Shown here piece by piece: positions 25,533 through 39,599 of a stretch of 64,000 nt of DNA (within the stretch, counting starts at the first letter, position 1; every line of letters starts with the position of its first letter). The position numbers and the translations under genes are program-made. This stretch comes from Physella acuta (taxonomy: Eukaryota > Mollusca > Gastropoda > Physidae). The notes below the pieces were generated by a model that saw only the letters and a program-made list of their open reading frames with translations, searched no databases and was not told the DNA's origin. The DNA lies in assembly GCF_028476545.1 (NCBI RefSeq), contig NW_026731578.1:434001-498000 (forward strand), read 5' to 3'.

Positions 25533-26117
25533 CAGGGGTCGGCAACCTTTTGATACGCAAGAGCCAAAAATTACAATTTACAAACTTTCCCAGTTTTTAA
25601 AGAGCCACAACATTTTTAGTTCAATATTCGGTATTTGATTAGGATTAGTAAATAAAGTTGATTTGTTATTTAAAATAAATAGCTTTAGGACCTAAATAAG
25701 AAATAATATTTATTCATATAAAAACATAGACATGTTTTGCCAGAATAGTAAAATTAGTAATCAAATAATATTATTCTAGAACTATCTCAATTTACTTTAG
25801 AAGCTGTTAATTTTTTTTTTCGTTACGGATATCACCGTCTCAGGAGGTGTCTCCCATTAGCCAGCCAGGCCTCAACACGGCAAACGCCGACTAACTGGCT
25901 TGGATATCGGTTTGAATAACTTGCATCGTTCGCTTCTATCCTTTGGTTCTCACCAGGCTTATCTTCCATCCCACTGAACTCAGGGTAAAGTCGTACCCCA
26001 TCGTCCAGTACAAATGAATTTATATAACTATTAATATTTGTGCAAGGAGCTGGAGAGCCGCATCTGGACATCAAAAGAGCCGCATACGGCTCGCGAGCCG
26101 CAGGTTGCCGACCCCTG
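25533..26117. mobile_element. Intact non-autonomous hAT element, 585 bp
   Basis: The left end CAGGGGTCGGCAACCTTTTG and right end AGGTTGCCGACCCCTG are inverted repeats. The octamer AACTAGTG flanks both ends exactly (25525-25532 and 26118-26125), a textbook hAT 8-bp target duplication. The interior holds inverted subterminal GAGCC-type motifs and an 80-codon minus open frame without recognisable transposase motifs. It must have been moved by a transposase encoded elsewhere. The perfect duplication suggests recent insertion. Confidence 0.95.
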
Positions 26118-26125
26118 AACTAGTG

Positions 26126-27428
26126 GATTCTAATTGATGTTGAATCTATACTTTATTTTTTACTATACTATTGTTACTTACTGTACAGTACTAGAAAAAA
26201 CTAAAAACTAAAAAAAGCTAGGTAATTGGTAGTCCCAAGCCTGAGTAGAAGTAGAGTACTAGATCTAGTTACACATTAGGGCTACTAAATTAAACATAAA
26301 TGTATAGGCCTACCTTTATGCATTCTGTTGTGACTTTTCTTGTGAATTTTCTACTGCATGTTAATAATTGATCTACATTTTTTAAAATTCAGTGTAAGGC
26401 CTATCTGCTTGTAAAATGGTTCATTGTCAGGATAGCATGCTATGGCTGGCTATACGACCTGCAACTAGATAGTGTCCACTTATAAATTTTGATGAACCCA
26501 GAATGAATGAGTTTAATGACACTCATTCCGTGACAACCACCACATTATTTTAGTTACACTACACAAGTTTGTTTTAATTGTTGTTTCCTAATACAGTTTG
26601 TTTCAATGTTTATATATTTTTATATAGGGCCTAATCATTTTTTAAGATATTGGATTTAAAAAGCTAGAAAGAACAAACACTTATTTCATTCAATACATAA
26701 AAGGTTAAAGAAGAAAGAATGCAGCTATGATCTTTAAATTGAGCATTACATTACTCTCTCCACCAAATGTAATTTTTCTTCTAAAAAAAATTTTTTAAAT
26801 TAGCAACCACAGGACAGAAAGTCAACTTTTAAAATTATCTGGCAAAAACATAATATCAAGATTAAGTTAAATTAGCAAAATTATTATAGTAATGGTCACT
26901 TCCAACTTTTGTTTGAAAGTTTACCTTTGGCCACTACAGACCTTTTTTTTTTAAAGTTTACCTTTGGTCACTATAAAATAGTTTGTCTGAAGGCTTTGGT
27001 CAGCACAGAACTCTTTGAGTATGGATTCAGCAGAACTAGGTGCGAGTAAATCAGTGGACAGCTCCACAGGCTGGGTTCATGATTCTGAAATCTCTTGCTG
27101 GGATGCTTCGGTAATTGTACCTTTGTCTGGCTGTTGTATCTAATTTTATGTGTTTTGTCTGGTTGTTTTATCAATTTTGCTGTTCTTGATCTTGGGTATA
27201 ATTGACCAGTAATATGTATAAGGTAATACCTTATTGACAATATAAAATCAGCATTTGATAATTCAACTCAAAGTTTCACAAATATATATATGTATGTATA
27301 TATATATATGTATATGTGTGTGTGTGTGTGTGTATGTGTAGAGAGTTATTTAAGTAGTTATTTACTTATTCATACACATAATCATATGTTTCCGTATTTG
27401 TATTTTAAAATGACCTCCCTTGTTGCAG
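26126..27428. other. AT-rich region upstream of ERI1 coding sequence
   Basis: No gene is recognised. It contains a (TA)/(TG) microsatellite near 27285-27335 and ends at the CAG acceptor in front of the ERI1 start codon, so part of it is probably an intron behind an unidentified 5' untranslated exon. Confidence 0.4.
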
Positions 27429-30400
27429 ATGGCTGGCGGAGAATCTAAAACAGACCAGGGTTCTCATAGATCTAAAGCACGTCTTGACTCAAGTGTTGGA
27501 GGGGCTACTCTCGGAGAGGAGATTATGTCAAAGCTCTCTAGAATTAATGGCGCCATCAATAAAATGTCTAAGGAACAAATGCAAACTAAACTTGCAGAGA
27601 TTCATCTGAGCACAAGGTGTACCATTTTTTATTATTTTTATAGATTGCATAATGTAATGCACAGCAATATAACTTACTCATTCAGATTTATCTTGCTCAT
27701 TTAGATTAAGGGTCATCCATTTACTCCATTTATAACATCCACACGGGGGGGGGGGGGGGGGGGAATCAAATTTAATAGACATGTGTGGACTGTGGATGTC
27801 CATATGTTGAACTGAACATCAAAATACTTACATTTAAAAAAAACAAGACCTAGGACATGATAGATCGTGCAACCAAATCATGGTAGGCCTACATCATTTA
27901 AATAATGGCACGTGGTGTGTAGGGCTCATAAGGAAAGGGGGGAGAGGTGGTTTTTTTTATGAAAACGTGTAGCGAGAAGTGTCCGTATGGTTCAGTAAAA
28001 GTTACGTGACGTCACGTTGATTAGCCGAAATTTACCCCAACGCATATAGTCATTAATAGATTAGTCTACATTTAACTTGCTCATTTAGATTAGTCTACAT
28101 TTAACTTGCTCAATCAGATTTATCCACAAGTAAACTTAAAATTTGACATCCCAAAGTGGTAGTGGAAGTATTAATATATTTTTTAATCCAGCGGTGTTAA
28201 AGATGTTTTGAAGAAGCGGTTGAAAAACTACTACAAACGGCAGAAGCTATCTCAGCTAAACAAACCCCTACTAGAGGAGGAAAAAATGAAATACGACTAC
28301 TTGGTGGTGATAGACTTTGAGGCAACTTGTAGTGAAACCAATGAAAACTTTGTTCATGAGATCATTGAATTTCCTGCTGTTTTAATTGATACAAAAAACA
28401 ACGCTGTGGTATGTTTTAATTTTTAACCCTATCAGTCCTAGATTTTAAAGCACAAGAACATTAGTATTTAATGTGTGTAGTTATATTAATAGTATAAATA
28501 TAGTGTATATATAACTATTGAGTTATTTATCATATATTGAATGGCCTTCAACCTTTGTTTCTGCTAATGCTACTTTTTGCTTCATCAGTGTAATGTGTTT
28601 CAAAGGTTTTGCAAGCCTAATGTTAACCCCATTTTGACTGACTTCTGCACATCTTTAACTGGCATCTCACAAGTGAAAACATTTTATATTTTTTACTTGT
28701 TAAGGGAAATAACCCAGACTGATAATAATTTTTCCTCATTTAAAAAATTTTCAACTGTATAAAAATATACCTTGTCACAGTATATTTGAAAAATTTGATG
28801 ATTCATTAAGTGTGTTGTCAACTTACAGCAACAAGTAGACAAGGCCAAAGATTTTACCCAGGTGTTTGCGGAGTTTGAGGAGTGGATGGCTATACACAAG
28901 CTGGGCACAGAGCACGAGTTTGCTATTCTCACTGATGGGTAGGCTACATACATTGGTCCCTAGCCAAGTCAACTAAACTTTTCTTATGGTCCCTAGCTAC
29001 TACATACATTGGTCCCTAGCCAAGTAAACTAAACTTTTCATATGGCTACATACATGGGTCCCTAGCCAAGTCAACTAAACTTTTCTTATGGTCCCTAGCT
29101 ACTACATACATTGGTCCCTAGCCAAGTCAACTAAACTTTTCATATGGCTACATACATGGGTCCCTAGCCAAGTCAACTAAACTTTTCATATGGCTACATA
29201 CATTGGTCCCTAGCCAAGTAAACTAAACTTTTCATATGGCTACATACATGGGTCCCTAGCCAAGTCAACTAAACTTTTCTTATGGTCCCTAGCTACTACA
29301 TACATTGGTCCCTAGCCAAGTAAACTAAACTTTTCATATGGCTACATACATGGGTCCCTAGCCAAGTCAACTAAACTTTTCTTATGGTCCCTAGCTACTA
29401 CATACATTGGTCCCTAGCCAAGTAAACTAAACTTTTCATATGGCTACATACATGGGTCCCTAGCCAAGTCAACTAAACTTTTCTTATGGTCCCTAGCTAC
29501 TACATACATTGGTCCCTAGCCAAGTAAACTAAACTTTTCATATGGCTACATACATGGGTCCCTAGCCAAGTCAACTAAACTTTTCTTATGGTCCCTAGCT
29601 ACTACATACATTGGTCCCTAGCCAAGTCAACTAAACTTTTCATATGGCTACATACATGGGTCCCTAGCCAAGTCAACTAAACTTTTCTTATGGTCCCTAG
29701 CTACTACATACATTGGTCCCTAGCCAAGTCAACTAAACTTTTCATATGGCTACATACATGGGTCCCTAGCCAAGTCAACTAAACTTTTCTTATGGTCCCT
29801 AGCTACTACATACATTGGTCCCTAGCCAAGTCAACTAAACTTTTCATATGGCTACATACATGGGTCCCTAGCCAAGTCAACTAAACTTTTCATATGGCTA
29901 CATACATTGGTCCCCAGCCAAGTCAACTAAACTTTTCTTATGGCCCCTAGCTAAGTCAACTTGTCCTATGTCTACATGCGTTGGACTCTAGCTAATTAAT
30001 ATACTAATTTCCAAACATCTTATAACTATGACTTTTCATCAACAAATTCCTTTTTCCTTCAGCCCATGGGACATGGCCAGATTTTTAAAAACTCAAACTG
30101 AGCTAAGTGGCATTCCATTTCCTCGCTGGGCCAAACAATGGATCAACCTGCGCAAGGCCTACACAGCTTTCTACGCCTGTGGCCGCGTCAACCTTCATCA
30201 GATGTTGGAGGAACTGGGCATGAAGTTTCAAGGCCGGCCTCACTGCGGACTGGACGATGCTCGGAACATCGCAGCCATCGCCCTGCGCCTCTTGCAAGAC
30301 GGCTGCATCATGAGGATTAATGAACACTACAGGGAGGGGGTGATCAGCCCTCAAAAATCCAACAGCTCGTCGCGGGGCAACCGGTCAGCTGGTTCCCACA

Positions 30401-30531
30401 GATCCCCCCCTAAATCCAGAATGACACAGAAACACGTGCAGAAGGACCAGGGCAGAGAGCCTTACAACGTCCATCAGGAGGGGGAGAACTTGAGTGACTT
30501 GATGGAGTACCTGAAGCTACAGAAGTCCTAG
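27429..30531 (+). CDS. ERI1-like 3'-5' exoribonuclease (3'hExo), complete, 5 exons
   Basis: Known ERI1 enzymes bind the histone-mRNA stem-loop, trim 5.8S rRNA and degrade small interfering RNA. Exons are 27429-27616, 28192-28408, 28589-28672, 28829-28938 and 30063-30531, with matching phases (2, 0, 0, 2) and canonical GT..AG. They give 355 residues; human ERI1 has 349. A SAP-type nucleic-acid-binding domain lies at about residues 45-82 (GVKDVLKKRLKNYY is nearly identical to the vertebrate protein). The DEDDh exonuclease domain runs about 97-275, with D104 and E106 (VIDFEAT), D203 (GPWDM), and H260 and D265 (RPHCGLDD) as expected catalytic residues; none is missing. The tail after 275 is Ser/Arg-rich and differs from vertebrates. 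The ATG chosen directly follows a CAG acceptor, so a 5' untranslated exon is likely. The fourth intron is mostly minisatellite. Confidence 0.94.
28940..29945. repeat. Minisatellite filling ERI1 intron 4
   Basis: Two alternating unit types share GGTCCCTAGCCAAGTCAACT. The longer adds GGTCCCTAGCTAC and the shorter ends CATATGGC. Alternation gives a higher-order period of about 100 bp. The array starts within a few bases of the exon 4 donor at 28939 and stops about 110 bp before the exon 5 acceptor. Confidence 0.95.
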
Positions 30532-31180
30532 CTACAGCCACTGAGTTCTGGTTCCTGAATAATGCTAAACAGACGCGGGCAGGCCCTTATGCAAAGGATT
30601 TAACATCCTTTGAGAAGATTTTAAACAGTTGTAATTAGTTTTTATATTATACCAACACAGTTTGTAATGGTGGTTGGGGAAGGGGGGTGTGACAAATCTA
30701 AGGATGTTCTGGGGTTTATTTTCATAGAATTTTGAAGAAATAAATAGATTTTTATTTAACTGTATGATAGGTGACTACATGAATATCTCTTAGAATCATT
30801 GCTTGTGTCTCTTCTCACATCAAGACATGAATTAGATCTTGCTGGCTAATGTTAATAGCTCTCTTAATACCAACATCCAACACATTGTTTTCATCTTCTT
30901 ATGTTGGATACAAAGATACAACTCAACAAATTTCATGACATCATTCAAACATACAATTGATATGAAAGACATTCAACTCAACAAATTTGATCACACCTTT
31001 AAATACGCCCACCAAAAGGGCAAACAGCCAACATCCAATGAAGTGAGACAGGCCTGTTTGCTGATTACAGGAAAATTTGAGACAAGTCTGGATGGATTTT
31101 GGATTTGATCAAATTTTTCAAGGGAAGCAATTTAAGATTTTCTCAGGTTCAAACTTCATGAGTAGGACTAGTCTTGTGAA
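30532..31180 (+). other. ERI1 3' untranslated region and flank
   Basis: AATAAA at 30739-30744 lies about 210 bp after the stop and is a plausible polyadenylation signal. A downstream 89-codon open frame has no recognised domain and probably occurs by chance. Confidence 0.55.
30739..30744 (+). terminator. Putative ERI1 polyadenylation signal
   Basis: Canonical AATAAA, the first one after the ERI1 stop codon. Confidence 0.55.
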
Positions 31181-31645
31181 TAATGGTAATCTTTGAGTCA
31201 CCAGTTTCCAATGGTGATCTTTGAGTCACCAGTTTCCAATGGTGATCTTTGAGTCACCACTTCTCTAATGGTGATCTTTGAGTCACCAGTTTCCAATGGT
31301 GATCTTTGAGTCACCAGTTGTCTGATGGTGATCTTTGAGTCACCAGTTGTCTAATGGTGATCTTTGAGTCACCAGTTGTCTAATGGTGATCTTTGAGTCA
31401 CCAGTTGTCTAATGGTGATCTTTGAGTCACCAGTTGTCTAATGGTGATCTTTGAGTCACCAGTTCTCCAATGGTGATCTTTGAGTCACCAGTTCTCCAAT
31501 GGTGATCTTTGAGTCACCAGTTCTCCAATGGTGATCTTTGAGTCACCAGTTGTCTGATGGTGATCTTTTAGTCACTAGTTCTCCAATGGTGATCTTTGAG
31601 TCACCAAATTCTTATGGTGATATTTGAATCACCAGTTGTCTAAAG
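31181..31645. repeat. ~28-bp minisatellite, about 16 copies
   Basis: Units contain ATGGTGATCTTTGAGTCACC then AGTT and a variable GTCTA or CTCCA. Like variants sit next to each other. Each unit has a near-AP-1 TGAGTCAC string. Confidence 0.94.
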
Positions 31646-31969
31646 GCCATCAAACAATGAAGTCCCCAGTTGTTTAGTGAAAGTGATAAAATTGTTTTAA
31701 TCCTCAGGGTTACATGAAATGTTTCACTTTTTTCTCCATCATTAAAGTAGCTTATAATTACACTTTAATTATTTTTTTTACAAAGAAGTGGTGTGAGAGA
31801 TCAATATTATTTCAATACCAAGTAATTATTATGTCTGTTTTAACAATAAATTTTGTTTACAATTTTATACATTTGTGTTTGTGAGCAAGAAATGTGTTTA
31901 TAACAATAAATCTTTGATCACAGCAGGTTAAAGTGAACAGGATAGTGTGTGTGTCGTCGTCCCCACACA

Positions 31970-31987
31970 TATATGTATATATAAATA

Positions 31988-32021
<34 letters not shown>

Positions 32022-32025
32022 CATA

Positions 32026-32120
<95 letters not shown>
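31970..32120. repeat. (TA)n microsatellite next to a Helitron end
   Basis: Interrupted TA/CATA dinucleotides that abut the CTAG terminus of the minus-strand Helitron. Confidence 0.93.
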
Positions 32121-32121
<1 letters not shown>

Positions 32122-32940
32122 TAGCCGGCCAGGCCCTGCACTGGCATCTCTGAAAAACGTATCTGTAAAGGACCATAACTTGTGTGTTTAGTAATTAGCA
32201 TTTACCCGGCATTGCCCACCCTAACCGCAATCAACCAAAACACACAAAAAACGCAAACATAACACAAAACAAACACAAACGAAAACACAAAAACAAACGC
32301 AAAGAAAAACCCAACCACAAACACAAAGAAAACACTAACGCAAACAAATCCAAACACAAACCCAACCACACCAAAAAAAAACAACGCAAACATAATACAA
32401 ACGAAAACAAAAGCAAAAAAAAAAGCAAACGAAAACAAACCCAAACACAAAGAAAACACAAACGCAAAGATAGACTCAAAGTGTCCGCAGTCTAGCCCGG
32501 GGCGCCAAATCGCACCATGACTTAATCAATCCCCCCTAATTATGAAATTTTTTTCCTAACACCAAAACAAAGTAATAAACAGTAAATTCTTTCTCCCCCC
32601 GATTTAATGGTTTTTAAAGGAAAGTAACTGTGTTTTCCAAATAAAGTCAAAATGCAAATACATTTCAGACACAATTTTAGAAATTTTATAAACGTTGATA
32701 CACTTTTTTTTAATTTTATGTAATGTTCATAATTGAAAATTATCATTCTAAGTATATAAAATGAAAATTGTTTTTAAAGACTTTAAATAGTAATTTTTTA
32801 ACTCATAAATTTAGACCATGAATACTTTAATAATCTAACACTTGAATCGTTTTTCGTTTATTTTTCTTATATTCCTTTGTAATCCACGACAAATATTTTA
32901 CAAACATACATACATACAGAATTGAACTTTATATATTAGA
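32121..32940 (-). mobile_element. Non-autonomous Helitron, about 820 bp
   Basis: On the minus strand it begins TCTAATATATAAAGTTCAAT and ends GGCCTGGCCGGCTAG. It is preceded by A and followed by T, with no target duplication, which is the Helitron insertion pattern (5' TC, 3' CTAG, between A and T). GC-rich sequence with hairpin potential precedes the CTAG. It has no Rep or helicase coding sequence. The interior includes a 240-bp A/C-rich stretch (32230-32470) of AAACACAAACGCAAA-like words that opens frames on the minus strand without being a gene. Confidence 0.82.
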
Positions 32941-34908
32941 TGTATATAGATATATATATATATATGTATAAAAGTGTGCGTGTTTGAGTTGAGATGGTAG
33001 GTTACATCAGCTGCCAATTAGTTAGTCCAGTTTTTATGGTATTTTTTTGGACTATTTTTAACGTGATATATTATGTAGATAGATACAGTAGCCTTCATTT
33101 TTGTAACCTAAACATAATCATACTGGTTATATAGACTGTAAGAAGCTTTTGACTTAGACAGGAGCATGTAGGGTTAGAAAAGCCAACTCCTGCACAGTTC
33201 ATGTTGAAACCCTTTGGATTATCCTAGATCAGGCCTGTAACGTACTTTCCATTGTACGAGCTTTTGACAGATTTTGAAAAGCACTTGATAGTATAGACTT
33301 AGACAGAGCAGTAGTAGGGAAACGTGTAACGCTCTACTGAGGTGCAGAATTTTTTATTTAATTTATCCAATAACTGTACCACCACTTAAAATGCTAAGTG
33401 ATACACAATGGCAAACTATCAGAAACATAATAGTAAAAGCTGGAGTTGACATGGGTATTTAGGTGACTGGTTGTTGACATGGGTATTTGGGTGACTGGTT
33501 GAGTGAGTAATGAACAAACGACAGGAAACAAACCAACTGAAATCTAACGGACACAAGCACTTGGATCGGGCAAGTGTGCTCTACCTTCTCGCACATAGTC
33601 ATGAACAAAGACAACAAAATTTCAAAAACTGCTGGCTGAAGAAGCGATAAAAACCATCTCGTGATACAGACCAAGAAGTTCACATTAAAATCAGCAACCA
33701 TAAAATGTTTTTAACTTTCTAAACCAGTATAGAATTCAATAACATCGCCAAGAAAACTAAATCATGATGTAATGTGAAGTCTGTTTTAATAAAAACAGGG
33801 TTACAGGCAGCGGAAAACGAAACAAGAGAATGGAAAAGAAAATACACTCAAACCCATTTAATAACAATTAACACGACTAGGTATGTGTTGGTGTAGAGTT
33901 TTAAAAATCCTGAAGGAAATCGTTTGAAAGAGATGGAGGAGGCTGGATTGTCAGGGGCTAATCAAGTTAGTTGACAAAGTGTTGACTAGGCCTACGCTTT
34001 CTTTGTTGAAAAGAATAAAAAGAAAAAATTCAGAAGAGGGTGGTTCGTAAAATGTGCAAGCTAATTTGGTCCATTTTTCTTAACTTTGTGCTTAATTCAA
34101 TACTTTAGTTTAATACTAGCTTTTTTATTTATTTTTTCTTGGGGTGTAAAACTACTTTTCTTTAAAATAGTCTTCTTGTGTAAATATAAGTCTGACGCTA
34201 AACGCCATATAAACAACTGTTGTAAATACTGCGCCACTGCCCAATGATTGCGTGCCTCCTACTGAGGGCCTGCCAAATTGGCATTTGTTCCATCCTGTCC
34301 CTACCTATCCCGGCCTGCCAAATTGGCATTTGTTCCATCCTGTCCGTGCCTATCCCGGACCACGTCAACAAAATTCTTTACAACCCCAATCTGGTTATTA
34401 GTGACGTCAGAAATCAAAGTCAAGCGTATCGAATTCTCGTTCCTTATCCCGCGGCATAACTGCGCTTGAGAAGATAGGCGTGACGTCAAGGTGTGTCCCC
34501 ACAGTCACCTGTGTTTAGGGTCTCTGGGGAACTAAAAATAGAACTGTTGGGATAGGAATTTGAGACCTACCCTGTCTCAGCCTACAAAATAGGAGAGGTG
34601 ATGAATATTTGACTGATTAAAACAATGGTGATCTAATACCTAAACTTAGAGGTGTGGTCGATACCTTTACGCTTTATTCAACTTTAAATATAGCTTTTAT
34701 TAAAACAATTATAAATATTTCGATCTGCTTTTTAATAAACATTTTAAAATATCTTTTAAGCAAATGTAATACATCTGTAAATAAAACTTTTAAATGCGAT
34801 GTTTGATGCAACTTGAAATCCAACTTTAAATCAACGACATTTATTAACGAGTGACTTCAGACTTCATGTTGGTCAGCTGATAATAACGTCAGCTAGCTGC
34901 CAGATTGA
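32941..34908. other. Non-coding stretch
   Basis: No gene is recognised. It includes a short TA/TATG microsatellite near 32941-32970, a 23-bp duplicated ATGGGTATTT-GTGACTGG segment near 33450-33500, and a two-copy ~52-bp repeat at 34268-34370 containing GCCAAATTGGCATTTGTTCC. Confidence 0.45.
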
Positions 34909-34971
34909 GTGTCAGTGTCACTACACTCGTGTCATTGCCAAGAAATGGATTGCTCTGCTGAAGCAGAGATC

Positions 34972-37900
34972 CCCCCCCCATCAACACAGCTATCAACACA
35001 TCATACAGCCAACACACAGCTATCAACCCATCATACAGCCCATACAGCTATCAACCCATCATACAGCCCATACAGCTATCAACCCATCATACAGCCAACA
35101 CACAGCTATCAACCCATCATACAGCCAACATACAGCTATCAACCCATCATACAGCCCATACAGCTATCAACCCATCATACAGCCAACACAGAGCTATCAA
35201 CCCATCATACAGCCAACATACAGCTATCAACCCATCATACAGCCAACACACAGCTATCAACACATCATACAGCCAACATACAGCTATCAACCCATCACAC
35301 AGCCCATACAGCTATCAACCCATCATACAGCCAACACACAGCTATCAACCCATCATACAGCCAACACACAGCTATCAACACATCATACAGCCAACACACA
35401 GCCAACACACAGCTATCAACACATAATACACCCCATACAGCCAACACACAGCTATCAACCCATCATACAGCCAACACACAGCTATCAACCCGTCATACCC
35501 CCCCCCCAATCAACACACAGCTATCAACCCGTCATACCCCCCCCCCCAATCAACACACAGCTATCAACCCGTCATACCCCCCCCCCCAATCAACACACAG
35601 CTATCAACCCGTCATACCCCCCCCAATCAACACACAGCTATCAACCCGTCATACCCCCCCCCCCCAATCAACACACAGCTATCAACCCGTCATACAGCCA
35701 ACACACAGCTATCAACCCATCATACAGCCAACATACAGCTATCAACCCATCATACAGCCAACACACAGCTATCAACCCATCATACAGCCAACATACAGCT
35801 ATCAACCCATCATACAGCCCATACAGCCAACACACAGCTATCAACCCATCATACACTCCATACAGCCAACATACAGCTATCAACCCATCATACAGCCCAT
35901 ACAGCCAACACACAGCTATCAACCCATCATACAGCCAACACACAGCTATCAACCCATCATACACTCCATACAGCCAACACACAGCTATCAACCCATCATA
36001 CAGCCAACATACAGCTATCAACCTATAATACAGCCAACACACAGCTATCAACCCATCATACAGCCAACATACAGCTATCAACACATCATACAGCCAACAT
36101 ACAGCTATCAACCCATCATACAGCCAACACACAGCTATCAACCCATCATACAGCCAACACACAGCTATCAACACATCATACAGCCAACACACAGCCAACA
36201 TACAGCTATCAACACATAATACACCCCATACAGCCAACACACAGCTATCAACCCATCATACAGCCAACACACAGCTATCAACCCATCATACAGCCAACAC
36301 ACAGCTATCAACCCATCATACAGCCAACACATAGCTATCAACCCATCATACAACCCATACAGCCAACACACAGCTATCAACCCATCATACAGCCAACACA
36401 CAGCTATCAACCCATCATACAGCCAACACACAGCTATCAACCCATCATACAGCCCATACAGCCAACACACAGCTATCAACCCAACATACAGCCCATACAG
36501 CCAACATACAGCTATCAACCCATCATACAGCCAGCACACAGCTATCAACCCATCATACAGCCAACATACAGCTATCAACCCATCATACAGCCAACACACA
36601 GCTATCAACACATCATACAGCCAACACACAGCTATCAACCCATCATACAGCCCATACAGCCAACATACAGCTATCAACCCATCATACAGCCAACACACAG
36701 CTATCAACCCATCATACAACCCATACAGCCAACATACAGCTATCAACCCATCATACAGCCAACACACAGCTATCAACCCATCATACAGCCAACACACAGC
36801 TATCAACCCATCATACAGCCAACATACAGCCAACACACAGCTATCAACACATCATACACCCCATACAGCCAACACACAGCTATCAACCCATCATACAGCC
36901 AACACACAGCTATCAACCTATCATACAGCCCATACAGCCAACACACAGCTATCAACCTATCATACAGCCCATACAGCCAACACACAGCTATCAACCTATC
37001 ATACAGCCCATACAGCCAACACACAGCTATCAACCTATCATACAGCCCATACAGCCAACACACAGCTATCAACCCATCATACAGCCAACACACAGCTATC
37101 AACCCATCATACAGCCAACATACAGCTATCAACCCATCATACAGCCAACACACAGCTATCAACCCATCATACAGCCAACATACAGCCAACACACAGCTAT
37201 AAACCCATCATACAGCCAACACACAGCTATCAACCCATCATACAGCCCATACAGCCAACATACAGCTATCAACCCATCATACAGTCAACATACAGCTATC
37301 AACCCATCATACACCCCATACAGCCAACACACAGCTATCAACCCATCATACAGCCAACATACAGCTATCAACCCATCATACAGCCAACACACAGCTATCA
37401 ACACATCATACAGCCAACACACAGCTATCAACCTATCATACACTCCATACAGCCAACATACAGCTATCAACCCATCATACAGCTAACACACAGCTATCAA
37501 CACATCATACAGCCAACGAAAGGGCTATCAACCCATCATACAGCCCATACAGCCAACACACAGCTATCAACCCATCATACAGCCAACATACAGCTATCAA
37601 CCCATCATACAGCCAACATACAGCTATCAACCCATCATACAGCCAACATACAGCTATCAACCCATCATACACTCCATACAGCCAACATACAGCTATCAAC
37701 CCATCATACAGCCAACACACAGCTATCAACCCATCATACAGTCAACACACAGCTATCAACCCATCATACAGCCCATACAGCCAACACACAGCTATCAACC
37801 CATCATACAGCCAACATACAGCTATCAACCCATCATACAGCCCATACAGCCAACATACAGCTATCAACCCATCATACAGCCCATACAGCCAACATACAGC

Positions 37901-39140
37901 TATCAACCCATCATACAGCCCATACAGCCAACACACAGCTATCAACCCATTATACAGCCAACACACAGCTATCAACCCATCATACAGCCAACATACAGCT
38001 ATCAACCCATCATACAGCCAACACACAGCTATCAACACATCATACAACCAACACACAGCTATCAACATAACATACAGCCAACACACAGCTATCAACCCAT
38101 CATACAGCCAACACACAACTATCAACACATCATACAGCCAACACACAGCTATCAACCCATCATACAGCCAACACACAGCTATCAACCCATCATACAGCCA
38201 ACACACAGCTATCAACCCATCATACAGCCCATACAGCCAACACACAGCTATCAACCCATCATACACTCCATACAGCCAACACACAGCTATCAACCCATCA
38301 TACAGCCAACACACAGCTATCAACCCATCATACACTCCATACAGCCAACACACAGCTATCAACACATCATACAGCCCATACAGCCAACACACAGCTATCA
38401 ACCCATCATACAGCCAACACACAGCTATCAACCCATCATACAGCCAACACACAGCTATCAACCCATCATACACCCCATACAGCCAACACACAGCTATCAA
38501 CCCATCATACAGCCAACATACAGCTATCAACCCATCATACAGCCAACATACAGCTATCAACACATCATTCAGCCAACACACAGCTATCAACCCATCATAC
38601 AGCCAACACACAGCTATCAACCCATCATACAGCCAACACACAGCTATCAACCCATCATACAGCCAACACACAGCTATCAACCCATCATACAGCCAACACA
38701 CAGCTATCAACCCATCATACACCCCATACAGCCAACACACAGCTATCAACCCATCATACAGCCAACATACAGCTATCAACCCATCATACAGCCAACATAC
38801 AGCTATCAACACATCATACAGCCAACACACAGCTATCAACCCATCATACAGCCAACACACAGCTATCAACCCATCATACAGCCAACATAGAGCTATCAAC
38901 CCATCATACAGCCCATACAGCCAACATACAGCTATCAACCCATCATACAGCCAACACACAGCTATCAACCCATCATACAGCCAACATAGAGCTATCAACC
39001 CATCATACAGCCAACATACAGCTATCAACCCGTCATACAGCCAACATACAGCTATCAACCCATCATACACACCCACCCACCCCACACCATCAACACACAG
39101 CTATCAACCCATCATACAGCCCATACAGCCAACATACAGC
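34972..39140. repeat. 4.2-kb minisatellite, 30/39-bp units
   Basis: The base unit is 30 bp: ACAGCTATCAACCCATCAT plus ACAGCCAACAC. A 39-bp form adds CCCATACAG. An early block (about 35495-35665) carries poly-C insertions. Both periods are multiples of three and lack stops, so a plus frame of 436 codons and minus frames up to 447 codons stay open, spelling monotonous words such as WLYDGLIAVC. The unit purity, absence of promoter or splice context and openness on both strands argue against a gene. Confidence 0.95.
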
Positions 39141-39599
39141 TAACAACCCATATGTCGACATACTCCTTATTTACAAGGGCCAAATTAACTGCTTACACCA
39201 ACCTTCCATTTGTCTTTGTGAGCCCCCATTGTACATGCTCTATGTATAGAAAATCTTGTCTATAGCATAATACCAGATAACAGTTAGCTGGGTCAGTGAC
39301 GTCAGCTTTCTTGTTATCTTGTGACTATTTAAAAGTTTGAACTAAACCTAAATATAACATCGGGAATTCCCAAATCCAACAAAAACATTTTTACGTAATC
39401 TGGTACGACTAAAGTGGCGACTCAAAACTTCTTCAAAAGGTCCAAAGGTAATATAAGAGGGCTGTTGACTCCACCCACTTCCGGTTATATCCGAGCATTC
39501 CTCTCATACCAATAATAATCTCCAAGCTATACTAGAGAGCTGGGAAATTCAAACTTTAAAAGGTGTGATAAAAACGTCCAACTCGTCAGACTGGGAGTG

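Noticed and set aside
30839-31108. 89-codon open frame after ERI1
   Set aside because: No domain, splice site or composition shift; it most likely lies in ERI1 downstream flank.
34909-39085. Long open frames on both strands (436 and 447 codons)
   Set aside because: 30/39-bp units lack stops on both strands; simultaneous openness and monotony show a minisatellite, not a repetitive protein gene.
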